A stretch of DNA of 61,468 nucleotides from a virus. The stretch's first letter is position 1. The number at the start of each line of letters is the position of its first letter. Position numbers and translations under genes: made by a program. The notes below the pieces were generated by a model. The model saw only the letters and a list, made by a program, of their open reading frames with translations. It had not been told where the DNA came from and did not search any database. Positions 1 through 7,707 of this stretch are shown here, piece after piece. Location of the stretch: positions 1 to 61,468 of IMG/VR virus record IMGVR_UViG_3300043313_000323. One strand, written 5' to 3'.

Positions 1-155
1 ATCTGCACGCCTTCGCGGAAGAGACCAAGCGCGACCCGAAAGAGCTGATCGTCGTCAACCGGCTCAAGACGCCGGACGCGCGCGAGGCGCGCAAGCGGGC
101 TCATACCAAGCTGACGCAGCTCGACCTGTTCGACCGCGAAGAGACCATCATTTGA
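1..155 (+). CDS. C-terminal end of a truncated gene with a clamp-binding-like tail
   Basis: The open frame enters from the left edge and stops with TGA at 153-155, so only about 50 C-terminal residues are present. The fragment is charged and ends in TQLDLF-DREETII. QLDLF matches the well-known bacterial sliding-clamp (DnaN) binding motif QL(S/D)LF, which usually sits at a protein terminus. That would fit a replication or repair protein, but this is inference from five residues. The family cannot be named from the visible part. Confidence 0.6.
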   Translation, partial: LHAFAEETKRDPKELIVVNRLKTPDAREARKRAHTKLTQLDLFDREETII

Positions 156-235
156 GCGAGTGGAAAATCCAGCACCCGGTGCCAAGGTATCGCGACCGCA
201 GCACATTCGCTGAGCGCAAGAAGGAGCGAATAAAA

Positions 236-544
236 ATGACCGAAGACGAAGAAATGCGCAAAGCGCTGGAAGCTGACGGCGAGAAGCTGCGCCAACTCAC
301 AGGCAAAGATCATGGACCGTTTCAGGAGCGGGACTACGCGAGCGAATTGGCATTGTGCGAGCGCTACAAGACGAGCAATACCATCCTGCCGCAAGAGTTG
401 GCCGTCCTTCGCGACACCGTCGCTTACTTGCGCTCCTTCGCCCAGCAATACCCCGATGCTCCCGGCGATTCATTCGCCGCAAAGATGCGGAGCCACTCGC
501 AAGTGATCGAGGAGCTGGTCGAGCGTTTCGAGGCGCAGCCATGA
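236..544 (+). CDS. hypothetical protein, 102 aa
   Basis: The start at ATG 236 is chosen because AAGGAG lies at 221-226, nine bases upstream. A longer frame from TTG 152 would overlap the previous stop but has no comparable ribosome-binding site. The protein is acidic and helical with no family I recognise. Its TGA overlaps the ATG of the next gene (ATGA), so the two are probably translationally coupled. Confidence 0.7.
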   Translation: MTEDEEMRKALEADGEKLRQLTGKDHGPFQERDYASELALCERYKTSNTILPQELAVLRDTVAYLRSFAQQYPDAPGDSFAAKMRSHSQVIEELVERFEAQP

Positions 545-924
545 GATCAGCTATCGCGTATGGCAGCACCAAGCTGGAAGCCGGACGCTTGCGTTACGGT
601 GAACTCGCCAGCAATACCGGCGACCTCTTCGGCCTGTTCAACATCATGGGACCATGCGGTATCGAGCTGCGCATCATGTCGAGTGGCACTGGCCCGGAGG
701 CCGATGGTTGGGAGCATGTCTCGGTCTCGACCATCAGGCGACCGCCCAACTGGCAGGAGATGAACTGGGTCAAAGATATCTTCTGGGACGAAGAAGAGAT
801 CACGATGCAACTGCATCCGCCAAAATCAGCCTACGTCAACCACCATCCGTACTGCCTCCATATCTGGAGGCCGCTCAACGAGGCGATCCCGTTGCCTCCG
901 GTGTGGATGGTTGGGCCGAAGTAG
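541..924 (+). CDS. DUF7694-like phage protein, 127 aa
   Basis: The start ATG 541 overlaps the previous stop as ATGA. The C-terminal half carries W-EMNWVKDIFWDEEE, then MQLHPPKS-YVN-HPYCLHIWRP, and a PLPP tail. I recognise this as the signature of a small conserved phage family annotated as DUF7694. Its biochemical role is unknown; the conserved His, Cys and Trp residues could be structural or bind a metal. Family assignment is from memory of the motif and was not searched. Confidence 0.75.
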   Translation: MRSAIAYGSTKLEAGRLRYGELASNTGDLFGLFNIMGPCGIELRIMSSGTGPEADGWEHVSVSTIRRPPNWQEMNWVKDIFWDEEEITMQLHPPKSAYVNHHPYCLHIWRPLNEAIPLPPVWMVGPK

Positions 925-926
925 GA

Positions 927-955
927 TTGCGCTGTAGGCCATAATGGCATAGAGA
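927..955 (+). promoter_or_regulatory. TAGGCC-N5-GGCCTA promoter/operator, copy 1
   Basis: The -35 is TTGCGC (927-932). The left arm TAGGCC is at 935-940, the centre is ATAAT, and the right arm is GGCATA (946-951, one mismatch). The -10 region is TAGAGA (950-955) after a 17-bp spacer. It lies upstream of the gene starting at 1000. This is one of the weaker copies of the recurrent cassette. Confidence 0.75.
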
Positions 956-999
956 CCACCAACCCGGCGGGGGCGCTGGGTCCAACAGAAAGGGAAGTT

Positions 1000-1341
1000 A
1001 TGTTTAAGGTCGAATTTTTTGTAGACGACAAGAGGCTGGGAGCTGCGCTCCTCGCCCTCGTCGGAATAGCCCATGGTCAACCCGGCGTCGTGCCGGTCGT
1101 CAATGCCAAGCTGAACGGTCACAAGGTCGTCGCGGTGAGCGATGGCTCGTCGCTGGAGCGTTTTGCTGCGGTGCTGAAGCCGCTGAAGGGCAAGAGCATC
1201 GTCGCTGGCGACATCAGGCCGATGATGAAGTCTCTCGGCATGCAGCCATCGTCGCGCGGCTACCTGACGAAGCAGGCGGTAAAGGCTGGTCTGCTCAAGA
1301 AGAGCGGCAGCGGCTCGTCCTCAAAGTATCTGGTGATCTGA
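1000..1341 (+). CDS. hypothetical protein, 113 aa
   Basis: This is the first gene after promoter copy 1; AAAGGGAAG-like sequence precedes ATG 1000. The N-terminal half is beta-rich with a FF-DDKRLGAALLAL segment. The C-terminal part (MKSLGMQPSSRGYLTKQAVKAGLLKK) could be a small winged-helix-like domain, which I suggest only weakly. The stop overlaps the next start as TGATG. Confidence 0.75.
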   Translation: MFKVEFFVDDKRLGAALLALVGIAHGQPGVVPVVNAKLNGHKVVAVSDGSSLERFAAVLKPLKGKSIVAGDIRPMMKSLGMQPSSRGYLTKQAVKAGLLKKSGSGSSSKYLVI

Positions 1342-1607
1342 TGGCAGCGATCTACAAAAGCTACGTCTTCAAGACTAAAGACCCGGCCATCGATGAGCTG
1401 CGCACCGTGATCGAGGACCACTTCGGCCGCCGCATCACCAAGAAGGATTGCAAGACGCTGGCTGACGACGGCGGGCCGAAGGCTGGCACGATGAACGGCT
1501 GGTTCTTCGGCAAGACCCAACGCCCGCAAAGCGCGACGCTGGAGGCTGCCGGTCGAGCTGCCGGATTCAAGCGCCAATGGGTCAAGCTGAACGGAAAGGG
1601 AAAGTGA
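1341..1607 (+). CDS. Cro/C1-like helix-turn-helix protein, 88 aa
   Basis: The protein starts with a YKSYVFKTKDPAIDELRT-like segment. It continues with KDCKTLADDGGPKAGTMNGWFFGKTQRPQ-ATLEAAGRAAGF, the helix-turn-helix layout of phage Cro/C1-type families (a 'sT-nWF-G-T-RPq-aTv-A' pattern). It has no oligomerisation domain. It is probably a small DNA-binding regulator and is one of two candidates to read the repeated TAGGCC operator. The start overlaps the upstream stop (TGATG). Confidence 0.65.
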   Translation: MAAIYKSYVFKTKDPAIDELRTVIEDHFGRRITKKDCKTLADDGGPKAGTMNGWFFGKTQRPQSATLEAAGRAAGFKRQWVKLNGKGK

Positions 1608-1789
1608 TGGCAAATTTCGGACAGCCAACCAAGCCGATGGCGTTCCCAGAATCCGACGAGGCGTTGCTTCAGGAGCTGGACGCGATCAGGGCAAGCCTGT
1701 GCAACATCCAAGCGAACTCGCTCAACCTCGCGGTGCGAATCGTCAACATCATGGACGAGCTGAAGGAGAAAAATGATGGCCGGGTTTGA
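1607..1789 (+). CDS. hypothetical protein, 60 aa
   Basis: ATG 1607 overlaps the previous TGA and follows AAAGGGAAAG, a good ribosome-binding site. The body is a single predicted amphipathic helix region (ALLQELDAIRASLCNIQANS-LN-AVRIVNIMDELKEK), so a short coiled coil is likely. No family is recognised. It overlaps the next gene by 17 bases in another frame. Confidence 0.7.
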   Translation: MANFGQPTKPMAFPESDEALLQELDAIRASLCNIQANSLNLAVRIVNIMDELKEKNDGRV

Positions 1790-2063
1790 TCCTGAGAAGC
1801 TGTCGAAGGGCCTCGCGAATCTCGAAAGGCATTTCAGCGACATGCCGCTCGACTACCCGGAGGCGCACATGGGCCTGATCGACGCCCTGCGCAATTACAT
1901 CCGCACCGACGAAGCCCTCGCGCGCGATCTGCTCAACGAGGGCAGCATCACGCTCAAGCAATACGACGCGGGCAATTTCGCGATCCAGCCGATGCGCCTG
2001 ATGCTGGCTGATCTGGAGAAGCATGAGATCAACCCGACGCTGGGCCTGAAGGAGCGGCGCTGA
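1773..2063 (+). CDS. hypothetical protein, 96 aa
   Basis: GAAGGAG precedes two adjacent ATGs (1773 and 1776), and either may start translation. The protein is acidic and helical with no recognised domain. Its TGA overlaps the ATG of the next gene (TGATG), continuing the coupled chain. Confidence 0.7.
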   Translation: MMAGFDPEKLSKGLANLERHFSDMPLDYPEAHMGLIDALRNYIRTDEALARDLLNEGSITLKQYDAGNFAIQPMRLMLADLEKHEINPTLGLKERR

Positions 2064-2272
2064 TGCAGCGGGCGGTGAAGGAGACCTTCATGGTCCGCCG
2101 TCTGCAGGAGACCGCCAAGGGCAGGGCCAAGAACGGCGCGACCGGGACCGCCGCCTGCGGCAAGATCGCCGTGGCTTGGTATCCCGGTTGCCAGCGCTTC
2201 GCTTGGTTCGATGAAAATGGGGCCATCACCAAGCGGCTGGCGATCAAACTACTGGAAAATCAGGGGAAATAA
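2063..2272 (+). CDS. hypothetical basic protein, 69 aa
   Basis: This short basic protein has a conserved-looking stretch KIAVAWYPGCQRFAWFDENG. It is the last gene of the run that begins at 1000 and ends just before promoter copy 2. No function can be given. Confidence 0.65.
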   Translation: MQRAVKETFMVRRLQETAKGRAKNGATGTAACGKIAVAWYPGCQRFAWFDENGAITKRLAIKLLENQGK

Positions 2273-2288
2273 TTCTTTCCCCATGGGC

Positions 2289-2317
2289 TTGACGTGTAGG
2301 CCATAACGGCCTATATC
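2289..2317 (+). promoter_or_regulatory. TAGGCC-N5-GGCCTA promoter/operator, copy 2 (best consensus)
   Basis: The -35 is TTGACG (2289-2294). TAGGCC (2297-2302), ATAAC and GGCCTA (2308-2313) form a perfect inverted repeat. The -10 TATATC (2312-2317) begins inside the right arm. The spacer is 17 bp. An AGGAG ribosome-binding site and the gene at 2344 follow. This copy shows the architecture of the cassette most clearly. Confidence 0.88.
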
Positions 2318-2343
2318 CTCTCTTGAAAGAGAGGAGTTACCCA

Positions 2344-3333
2344 ATGGCTCGTAAAGACATCCACCGGCCCTCGGCCATCGAACCCGCCGACTATGAGTTT
2401 GTGGCGTTCGACTACTTGCCCAGCTCGCCCGGTGACATCGGCGCTGCGATGTTCCTGATGGAAGAACGCAAGCGGAAGGCCGCCCATATGGAGAAATCCG
2501 GCGGCTACTACTCCAGCCATGAACACGGCGGCAACTGCTACATCTGTGGCGCGCACTGCGTCTACTCCGCGTCGTTCTATCACGCCAAATCCAACCGTTA
2601 CATCAAGGCTGGCCTCGACTGCTCCGAGAAGCTGGAGTGCGAAGGCATCGAGGCGTTCCGCAAGAACGTCAAGAAGGCGCTGGAAGCCAACGCCGGAAAG
2701 CGGAAGGCGGCGGCGCTGCTTGAGAAGGCCGGTGTGGCCAAGGCATGGGCGCTGTGGGAATCGGAGGCGGCATATCGGAAGGCCTTCGCCGCTGAACACA
2801 AGGCTTGGCTGGAAGCCAACGCCGATGCTGAGCCGGACTACTACGGCAACATCGCGGGCGCTCCCAAGTACAACTGGGGCGGCAAGGACGAGATGATCGT
2901 CCTCGACATGGTGTCCAAGGTCATCAAGTACGGCAACCCGCCGTCTGACAAGGCGCTGGGCTTCATGAAGGTCTTGCTGGACCGGATCGAACGGGCTCCT
3001 GAGATCGCGGCTGAAAAGGCTGCAGCCAAGGCGGTCGAGCTGGCCAACTCAAAGCCGGTGCCGGTGGTCGAGGGTCGCGTCCTGATCGAGGGCGAAGTCC
3101 TGAGCGTGAAGCTGAAGGAGAGCTTCTACGGTTCGGTTCTAAAGATGCTGGTCAAGAACGCGGATGGCTGGAAGGTCTGGGGTTCAGTCCCGGCGGCCAT
3201 CGATGCGGTCGAGAAAGGCGACAAGGTCTCGTTCATGGCCAAGGTCGAAGCCTCCCCGGATGATCCGCTGTTTGGTTTCTTCAGCCGCCCGTCAAAGGCC
3301 AAGCTGATCAAGAAAGAGGAGGTGGCGGCCTGA
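2344..3333 (+). CDS. zinc-ribbon protein with C-terminal OB-like domain, 329 aa
   Basis: ATG 2344 is chosen for AGGAG at 2332-2336. Near residues 60-90 there is HGGNCYICGAHCVYSASFY, a Cys/His cluster typical of a zinc ribbon, followed by YIKAGLDCSEK. A charged Ala-rich helical middle follows. The last 80 residues (GRVLIEGEVLSVK, then KMLVKNADGWKVWGSVP, KGDKVSFMAKVEAS) look like an OB-type beta barrel. This plan is familiar from phage nucleic-acid-associated proteins. A role in DNA metabolism is plausible but not shown. Confidence 0.75.
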   Translation: MARKDIHRPSAIEPADYEFVAFDYLPSSPGDIGAAMFLMEERKRKAAHMEKSGGYYSSHEHGGNCYICGAHCVYSASFYHAKSNRYIKAGLDCSEKLECEGIEAFRKNVKKALEANAGKRKAAALLEKAGVAKAWALWESEAAYRKAFAAEHKAWLEANADAEPDYYGNIAGAPKYNWGGKDEMIVLDMVSKVIKYGNPPSDKALGFMKVLLDRIERAPEIAAEKAAAKAVELANSKPVPVVEGRVLIEGEVLSVKLKESFYGSVLKMLVKNADGWKVWGSVPAAIDAVEKGDKVSFMAKVEASPDDPLFGFFSRPSKAKLIKKEEVAA

Positions 3334-3358
3334 GCCGTCACCAGAAAGGGAAACGACG

Positions 3359-3625
3359 ATGACGTTCTATGATTACGAGCTGGGCTATGGCCGCGACGGA
3401 AGCTGGCATCTGGTCCTCTGCGCTGGCGGCAAGCCGCTGATGGGCGGGAGCTACTGCCGCGTCTCCAAGGCCGGTGACAATTGCTGGGTCCGCAAGACGT
3501 GCTGGCGCGGTGCCAAGGGTGGCATCCGTTACCTGAGCTACGCCAGCGAAGCCGAAGCGCTGGAAGCTGGCATCAAGTGGGCTCGCCGCCGTGAGCGGGC
3601 CGACGAGCTGGAGATGGCGGCATGA
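3359..3625 (+). CDS. hypothetical protein, 88 aa
   Basis: AAAGGGAAACGACG precedes ATG 3359. The sequence is aromatic and Cys-containing (YGRDGSWHLVLCAGGKPLMGGSY, then CWVRKTCWRG), which suggests a compact beta fold. It is coupled to the next gene by ATGA. No family is recognised. Confidence 0.75.
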   Translation: MTFYDYELGYGRDGSWHLVLCAGGKPLMGGSYCRVSKAGDNCWVRKTCWRGAKGGIRYLSYASEAEALEAGIKWARRRERADELEMAA

Positions 3626-3924
3626 AGATCACCATTTCAAAGGACGGTCTGAAGCGCTTCACCATCAAGACGGAGCTGCGGATCGACGCCGAAGCCGCCG
3701 CGACCTTCCTGACAGTCAGCGACCTCGACGTGCAAAACAAGACGCCGATGGAGTTCGCTGGCCAGATGGTTAGCAAGCCAAAGCGCGAGCTGCTCGATGA
3801 AATCCGAAAGATGGCACAGCGGTACGGCGACGAAACCCCGTTCTACCGGGTGGGTGATGACGGCCTCTCGGAGCATCGCGACGCGCTGGCGCGAGGTCTG
3901 CGCTCGCTGTGGGGGATCGACTGA
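3622..3924 (+). CDS. hypothetical protein, 100 aa
   Basis: ATG 3622 overlaps the upstream stop. The protein is an alpha/beta mix with a helical C-terminus. Its stop overlaps the next start (TGATG at 3922-3926). No function is evident. Confidence 0.75.
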   Translation: MKITISKDGLKRFTIKTELRIDAEAAATFLTVSDLDVQNKTPMEFAGQMVSKPKRELLDEIRKMAQRYGDETPFYRVGDDGLSEHRDALARGLRSLWGID

Positions 3925-5000
3925 TGACGAAGCCAGCCCCAACGCTGGCCGACAGCCTGATCCGCGAATGGTCGCGCCCGCATTATCGGCATATCGATCC
4001 CAACAACTGGCTGGCGACGCACATCGTGCAGGCGCGGAAGTTCGTTCTCGACAAGTCGATGTCGGCGTTCATGGCGGACCTGTCCTATGTCAGTCTCAAC
4101 GCCGCCCATACCCAACCCAAGCGCCGCGAGCTGGTCGAGGGCATGCGCAAGCTGGCCCGGTTACCACACGCCGCGACATGGATTGAGTACGACAAGCGCG
4201 AACACCGACGCCGCGTCAAGGAGTTTTACCATCCAGAGATCGACGCCTCCCCGGACGCGGTCCCGGACTATTCCGGTTGGTTGCTAATGCAGCACCCGAA
4301 GCTGGAGACGGCATTCATGTCGATCCACTGCACCTCGCATTCATGGGACGCGCGGGACGCGCGCACCGACAAGCCTAACTGCAGCCAGTTCGCCGTCGCG
4401 TGGACGTGCGACGACGGTGTGCCGCCTTGGCCGCGTGACCCCCACTACCATCGGGACCATGACGCCCGGATCGATGACACCGACAAGCTGTTGCGCTCGA
4501 CGCCAGCGGGCATCCTGACCGGCGTTCTGGAGTATCGAACCGACACCGTGTCGGTGATTCCAAACCCGCATTTTTCGAAGATGGCCGTCGAGGCCTACAC
4601 CCGGCTGGGCGAAAAGTACTTCAACCCGCTGGGCGAGTTGGCGCACGATCTGCGTTATCTCTGGAGCCTGCTCGCGACCATCAACGATCTGCCGACATCG
4701 CTGGCCGAAGTGAAGCAGGATCGCGGCTACGTCTCGCGCGGGCGCTACAGGAAGTTCAGCGACCACACCGTGATCTCTCTGACGGTCCCGGCCAAGCGCT
4801 ACGCCACCGTTGCCAAGCGGGCCATCGCCATCGCGCGCAGGCGCGGGCATCAGGTCAGGGGGCACTGGCGCAAGGATCGTTGGCACCCCGGCGAGCGCAT
4901 CTGGATCGCAGAACACGTTCGCGGCGATACGTCGATTGGATTTGTCCTCCACGACTACACGGTCGAACACCCTGTGGATAAGCCCGGAAATTCCACTTGA
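3924..5000 (+). CDS. large conserved hypothetical protein, 358 aa
   Basis: ATG 3924 is chosen because it overlaps the preceding TGA; an upstream in-frame ATG at 3909 lies inside the previous gene. The protein is rich in His, Arg and Trp (HWRKDRWHPGERIWIAEHVRGD, then GFVLHDYTV). A similar HVRGD-type ending is familiar from proteins of rhizobial phages, where the function is unknown. It is the largest protein of the left plus-strand block. Its 3' end overlaps the -35 of promoter copy 3. Confidence 0.75.
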   Translation: MTKPAPTLADSLIREWSRPHYRHIDPNNWLATHIVQARKFVLDKSMSAFMADLSYVSLNAAHTQPKRRELVEGMRKLARLPHAATWIEYDKREHRRRVKEFYHPEIDASPDAVPDYSGWLLMQHPKLETAFMSIHCTSHSWDARDARTDKPNCSQFAVAWTCDDGVPPWPRDPHYHRDHDARIDDTDKLLRSTPAGILTGVLEYRTDTVSVIPNPHFSKMAVEAYTRLGEKYFNPLGELAHDLRYLWSLLATINDLPTSLAEVKQDRGYVSRGRYRKFSDHTVISLTVPAKRYATVAKRAIAIARRRGHQVRGHWRKDRWHPGERIWIAEHVRGDTSIGFVLHDYTVEHPVDKPGNST

Positions 5001-5024
5001 CGGTAGGCCGTAATGACCTATATG
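4997..5024 (+). promoter_or_regulatory. TAGGCC-N5-GGCCTA promoter/operator, copy 3
   Basis: The -35 TTGACG (4997-5002) overlaps the stop codon of the upstream gene. TAGGCC is at 5004-5009, the centre is GTAAT, and the right arm is GACCTA (5015-5020, one mismatch). The -10 is TATATG (5019-5024) after a 16-bp spacer. It drives the run from 5055 onward. Confidence 0.85.
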
Positions 5025-5054
5025 ATGATCATAACAACTGGAGAAAAAGAGACC

Positions 5055-5366
5055 ATGACTGAACAGAGTTACCTACAGATCGACGGCAACGGCAAGGTCG
5101 TCAGCTACGTTGGCCCCGAAGCCACCGAAGCGTTCCGCGCCATCGCCATCGCCCACGCGCTCAAGCTCTATGCCAAGTGCGGCATGAAGGTGAACCGGGC
5201 CTACACGCCAACCCGGATGCTGGCGGTCGCGTCGAGCATGACCGGCAAGACCTACAAGCGCGGCCAGTACGCGCTGGCGGGTGAAGACCTCCAGAGCTGG
5301 GCCGACGCGATCAAGGCGTCCCTTCCCATCGTTGGACCGGAGGGTGCTGACCATGACCGAAACTGA
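5055..5366 (+). CDS. hypothetical protein, 103 aa
   Basis: ATG 5055 follows GGAGAAAAAGAGACC; an upstream in-frame ATG at 5013 lies inside the operator and is unlikely. The protein is small and alpha/beta (QIDGNGKVVSYVGPEATEAF, then MTGKTYKRGQYA). It is the first gene of an operon reaching about 8242. The family is not recognised. Confidence 0.75.
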   Translation: MTEQSYLQIDGNGKVVSYVGPEATEAFRAIAIAHALKLYAKCGMKVNRAYTPTRMLAVASSMTGKTYKRGQYALAGEDLQSWADAIKASLPIVGPEGADHDRN

Positions 5367-5667
5367 GCGCCACCAAGACATCACCTCCAAGCATCTGGAG
5401 GCGGCGATGCTCGACCAAGTGGTCGCGGGCACCTTCACCAAGCCATACGCCTTCGTCGCGGTCGTCGCGGAGCCCGGTTGGGTATTGGGCGTCGCCGTCG
5501 CCAACGAACGCGGCTACAACCCGACAGGCAAGACATTCGACACGGAGCTGGAAGCCCGCGAATGGGCGCAGGGGCTCAACGAGCATATCGGCTGGACCGA
5601 CGACGAGGTAATGCGGATCGTCATCTCGACCATGGGCGGACAGCCCTACGAAAGGAACGCGAAGTGA
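5353..5667 (+). CDS. hypothetical protein, 104 aa
   Basis: ATG 5353 has GGAGGG upstream and overlaps the previous gene by 14 bases. A beta-rich centre (AFVAVVAEPGWVLGVAVANERGYNP) is followed by a helical region. No family is recognised. Confidence 0.75.
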   Translation: MTETERHQDITSKHLEAAMLDQVVAGTFTKPYAFVAVVAEPGWVLGVAVANERGYNPTGKTFDTELEAREWAQGLNEHIGWTDDEVMRIVISTMGGQPYERNAK

Positions 5668-5831
5668 AGAAGCCAGCGAAGAAGAACAAGGCGAAAGCCG
5701 TCAAGAAGACCAGCAAGAAGAAGCTACCGGAGAAGGAGGGCTACGGACTGCCACTGCTCTGGCAGCGGAAGCCGACGAAGCTGCGAGCTGAACTGAAGCG
5801 AAGGCGGCAGGCGAAGAAGGACGCGGCATGA
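5664..5831 (+). CDS. very basic Lys/Arg-rich protein, 55 aa
   Basis: The GTG start at 5664 overlaps the upstream stop as GTGA, and AAAGGAACGC lies just upstream. The product is dominated by Lys, Arg and Ala (KKPAKKNKAKAVKKTSKKK), like a nucleic-acid-binding or histone-like tail. The role is inferred from composition only. Confidence 0.7.
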   Translation: MKKPAKKNKAKAVKKTSKKKLPEKEGYGLPLLWQRKPTKLRAELKRRRQAKKDAA

Positions 5832-6307
5832 TCATGTCCACCATGGACCTGAAGGAGCTGATCACGTTTGCCAACGCGCAGGCCGAGACGATCTTCCGGC
5901 GCACCGGCCAGCTCCTGCCGATGTGGCACGCGATCAAGGCGGACGGCGAGCAGATGATCATCCCGTCGCCGTGCGAGGACAAGGACATGGCGGTCGGGCT
6001 GATCAAGGCACTGTTCGAACTTGAGAGCGTCGAAACCTTCGTGTTCATGTCGGAGGCGTGGGTGCTTCACGCGGGACCGGACGCAGACCTCGACGGAATC
6101 AACCGCCGTGGCCTGTCTGAGCATCCTGACCGGCGCGAGGCGATCATGTTCGCGGCCGAGAACCGCGACGGCGAGGAGCAGACCGCCCACCGCTTCATCC
6201 TGCGGCCTGAACACGGCAAGGCCAAGCTGTCGCCGCTCAGGATGGACGACATGGCGAACAGAACCAGCGAGGGCCGAATGGTCGGACTTCTACAGAGGAG
6301 GAAGTGA
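5828..6307 (+). CDS. conserved hypothetical phage protein, 159 aa
   Basis: The start overlaps the previous stop as ATGA. The N-terminus reads MDLKELITFANAQAETIFRR, followed by a region with VFMSEAWVL and RGLSEHPDRREAIMFAAEN. I have seen similar small proteins in phage genomes without known function. The stop overlaps the next start region (GTGATG). Confidence 0.75.
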   Translation: MIMSTMDLKELITFANAQAETIFRRTGQLLPMWHAIKADGEQMIIPSPCEDKDMAVGLIKALFELESVETFVFMSEAWVLHAGPDADLDGINRRGLSEHPDRREAIMFAAENRDGEEQTAHRFILRPEHGKAKLSPLRMDDMANRTSEGRMVGLLQRRK

Positions 6308-6735
6308 TGGTGGACCTAGAAGAGCTGATCAGAGCGAAGCAGGACAAGTTGCGCGGACGGCCCGAAGACTGGATCGACCGCTTCGGCTACTGGCGGCGGC
6401 GCATCGACTGGGCCACGGTCTTGGTTATCGCCGCGCTGGCATTCACCACCATCACTCTGATGACAGTCGCCGCGTCGGCGCAACAGTCGCCGCCCAACCG
6501 CGCCCGCTACTACTACGGCGGCGAGCCTCACGTCGGCCCCGCGTCACAGGCAACCATGTACGACGCCAGCGGTCGCAACGTCGGTCGTTCGTACACACAC
6601 AGCGACGGCGCGACGACGATCTACGGCAACGATGGCCGCGTCATGGGTCGGGCATCGGTCGATAGCCAAGGCACCACCACCTTCTACGATGCAGGCGGGC
6701 GCGTGACCGGCAGAGCCGTACCGGGAGGCCGCTGA
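6307..6735 (+). CDS. membrane-anchored or secreted protein with Y-D-x-x-G-R repeats, 142 aa
   Basis: ATG 6307 follows GAGGAAGTG; GTG 6304 is an alternative. A hydrophobic helix (about residues 36-56) ends in ASAQQSP, so it may be a signal peptide with cleavage after ASA, although the preceding 35 residues are long for a classical one. The exported part repeats a YD(A/G)xGR motif three times (YDASGR, YGNDGR, YDAGGR), each followed by GR-A/S. Such short repeats resemble YD/RHS-like surface repeats. An envelope or superinfection-related role is a guess. Confidence 0.7.
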   Translation: MVDLEELIRAKQDKLRGRPEDWIDRFGYWRRRIDWATVLVIAALAFTTITLMTVAASAQQSPPNRARYYYGGEPHVGPASQATMYDASGRNVGRSYTHSDGATTIYGNDGRVMGRASVDSQGTTTFYDAGGRVTGRAVPGGR

Positions 6736-6941
6736 TGTTCGTTGTCTCACACGCGGGCTACCTGTACGGCCCGCACGACACCGCCAGCGATGCCGCCGAC
6801 TTCGCGGAGACCGCCCAACTGCAAGGCCCATGGCACATCGTGAAGCTGAGCCAGCTCACCGTGGCCACCCGCGACAAACCACTCACCCCGGCCGAAGCGC
6901 AAGAGGTCAAGACGATCTGGAGCAAGCTCTATGGCAAATGA
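6735..6941 (+). CDS. hypothetical protein, 68 aa
   Basis: The start overlaps the previous stop (TGATG). The sequence MFVVSHAGYLYGPHDTASDAADFAE suggests a small beta-alpha domain. It overlaps the next gene by 11 bases. No function is recognised. Confidence 0.7.
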   Translation: MFVVSHAGYLYGPHDTASDAADFAETAQLQGPWHIVKLSQLTVATRDKPLTPAEAQEVKTIWSKLYGK

Positions 6942-7251
6942 CCGAGAACGCGAGCTGATCGACGCCATCACGCGCGATCTGGTTAGCAAGGGCCTCCTGA
7001 TCGAAGCTGGATGGGTCGGACTGCGCATGATGTCGATCCCGAAGGACGCGCCGAAGGATCAGCTCGATGAGATGCGCAACTCATTCTTCGCTGGGGCTCA
7101 GCATTTGTTCGCCTCCATCATCGGCATCATGGACGCGGATCGTGAGCCGACAGCAAACGACATGAAGGCCATGGATGATATCAATCGCGAGCTGCAGAGA
7201 TTTATCAACGACTACAGCGCGAGACATTTACCGACGAGCGGGAGCGCCTGA
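6931..7251 (+). CDS. conserved hypothetical phage protein, 106 aa
   Basis: The sequence reads RELIDAITRDLVSKGLLIEAGWVGLRMM, then LDEMRNSFFAGAQHLFASII. This is a helical pattern familiar from many proteobacterial phages; its function is not known. It ends with an overlap to the next ATG (TGATG). Confidence 0.8.
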   Translation: MANDRERELIDAITRDLVSKGLLIEAGWVGLRMMSIPKDAPKDQLDEMRNSFFAGAQHLFASIIGIMDADREPTANDMKAMDDINRELQRFINDYSARHLPTSGSA

Positions 7252-7622
7252 TGCAAGTCAAGATTCTGGAGGTCCGCGACCGGGGCACGTTTATCCCGCT
7301 GCTCTGCATCGACATGAACCCGGCGCTCGATTTTCGTCTCGATGCGCTGCTCAAGGAGGATGGTCACAACGAGGCGCAGCGCTACTATCTGCGCCGCTGC
7401 GGCTACCCTTGCGACGGTCGGCCGAATATCGGGGTGACGCGACTGTCCGCCAATGGCGATCCGTTCTGGAACGATCCCTATGGATGGAAGGGCCGCACCA
7501 TGCCGGTCGCGCACAATTACATCATCGAGAACTGGGAGGAGATTCGCGACGGCGACGTGATCGACGTTGAGTTCATCCTTGGCGAGACGACTGTCAAGAA
7601 AGTGTCGGAGCGCCATGGCTAG
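7251..7622 (+). CDS. conserved hypothetical phage protein, 123 aa
   Basis: The pattern MQVKILEVRDRGTFIPLL, then YYLRRCGYPCDGRPNIGVTRL, and NYIIENWEEIRDGDVIDVEFILGE belongs to a family common in rhizobial and related phages. It is compact and beta-rich with conserved Cys residues. Function is unknown. It overlaps the tiny membrane gene that follows. Confidence 0.8.
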   Translation: MQVKILEVRDRGTFIPLLCIDMNPALDFRLDALLKEDGHNEAQRYYLRRCGYPCDGRPNIGVTRLSANGDPFWNDPYGWKGRTMPVAHNYIIENWEEIRDGDVIDVEFILGETTVKKVSERHG

Positions 7623-7707
7623 TGAGGACTGCATTGCGGTGGCGGCGGTCGCGGTGTTCGCTGCGGTCCTGCTCGTCATCGCGTTTTTTGTAATGGGGCA
7701 AGCATGA
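7615..7707 (+). CDS. 30-aa single-span membrane peptide
   Basis: This short gene starts at ATG 7615 inside the end of the previous gene and stops at 7705-7707, overlapping the next ATG as ATGA. The translation is MASEDC followed by an 18-20 residue hydrophobic stretch of Val, Ala, Leu and Phe, and then MGQA. One transmembrane helix fills nearly the whole product. Its position in the coupled chain supports it being real. Confidence 0.6.
   Translation: MASEDCIAVAAVAVFAAVLLVIAFFVMGQA

Noticed and set aside
152-235. N-terminal extension of the gene at 236 from TTG 152
   Set aside because: The TTG overlaps the upstream stop but lacks a ribosome-binding site, whereas AAGGAG is well placed before ATG 236.
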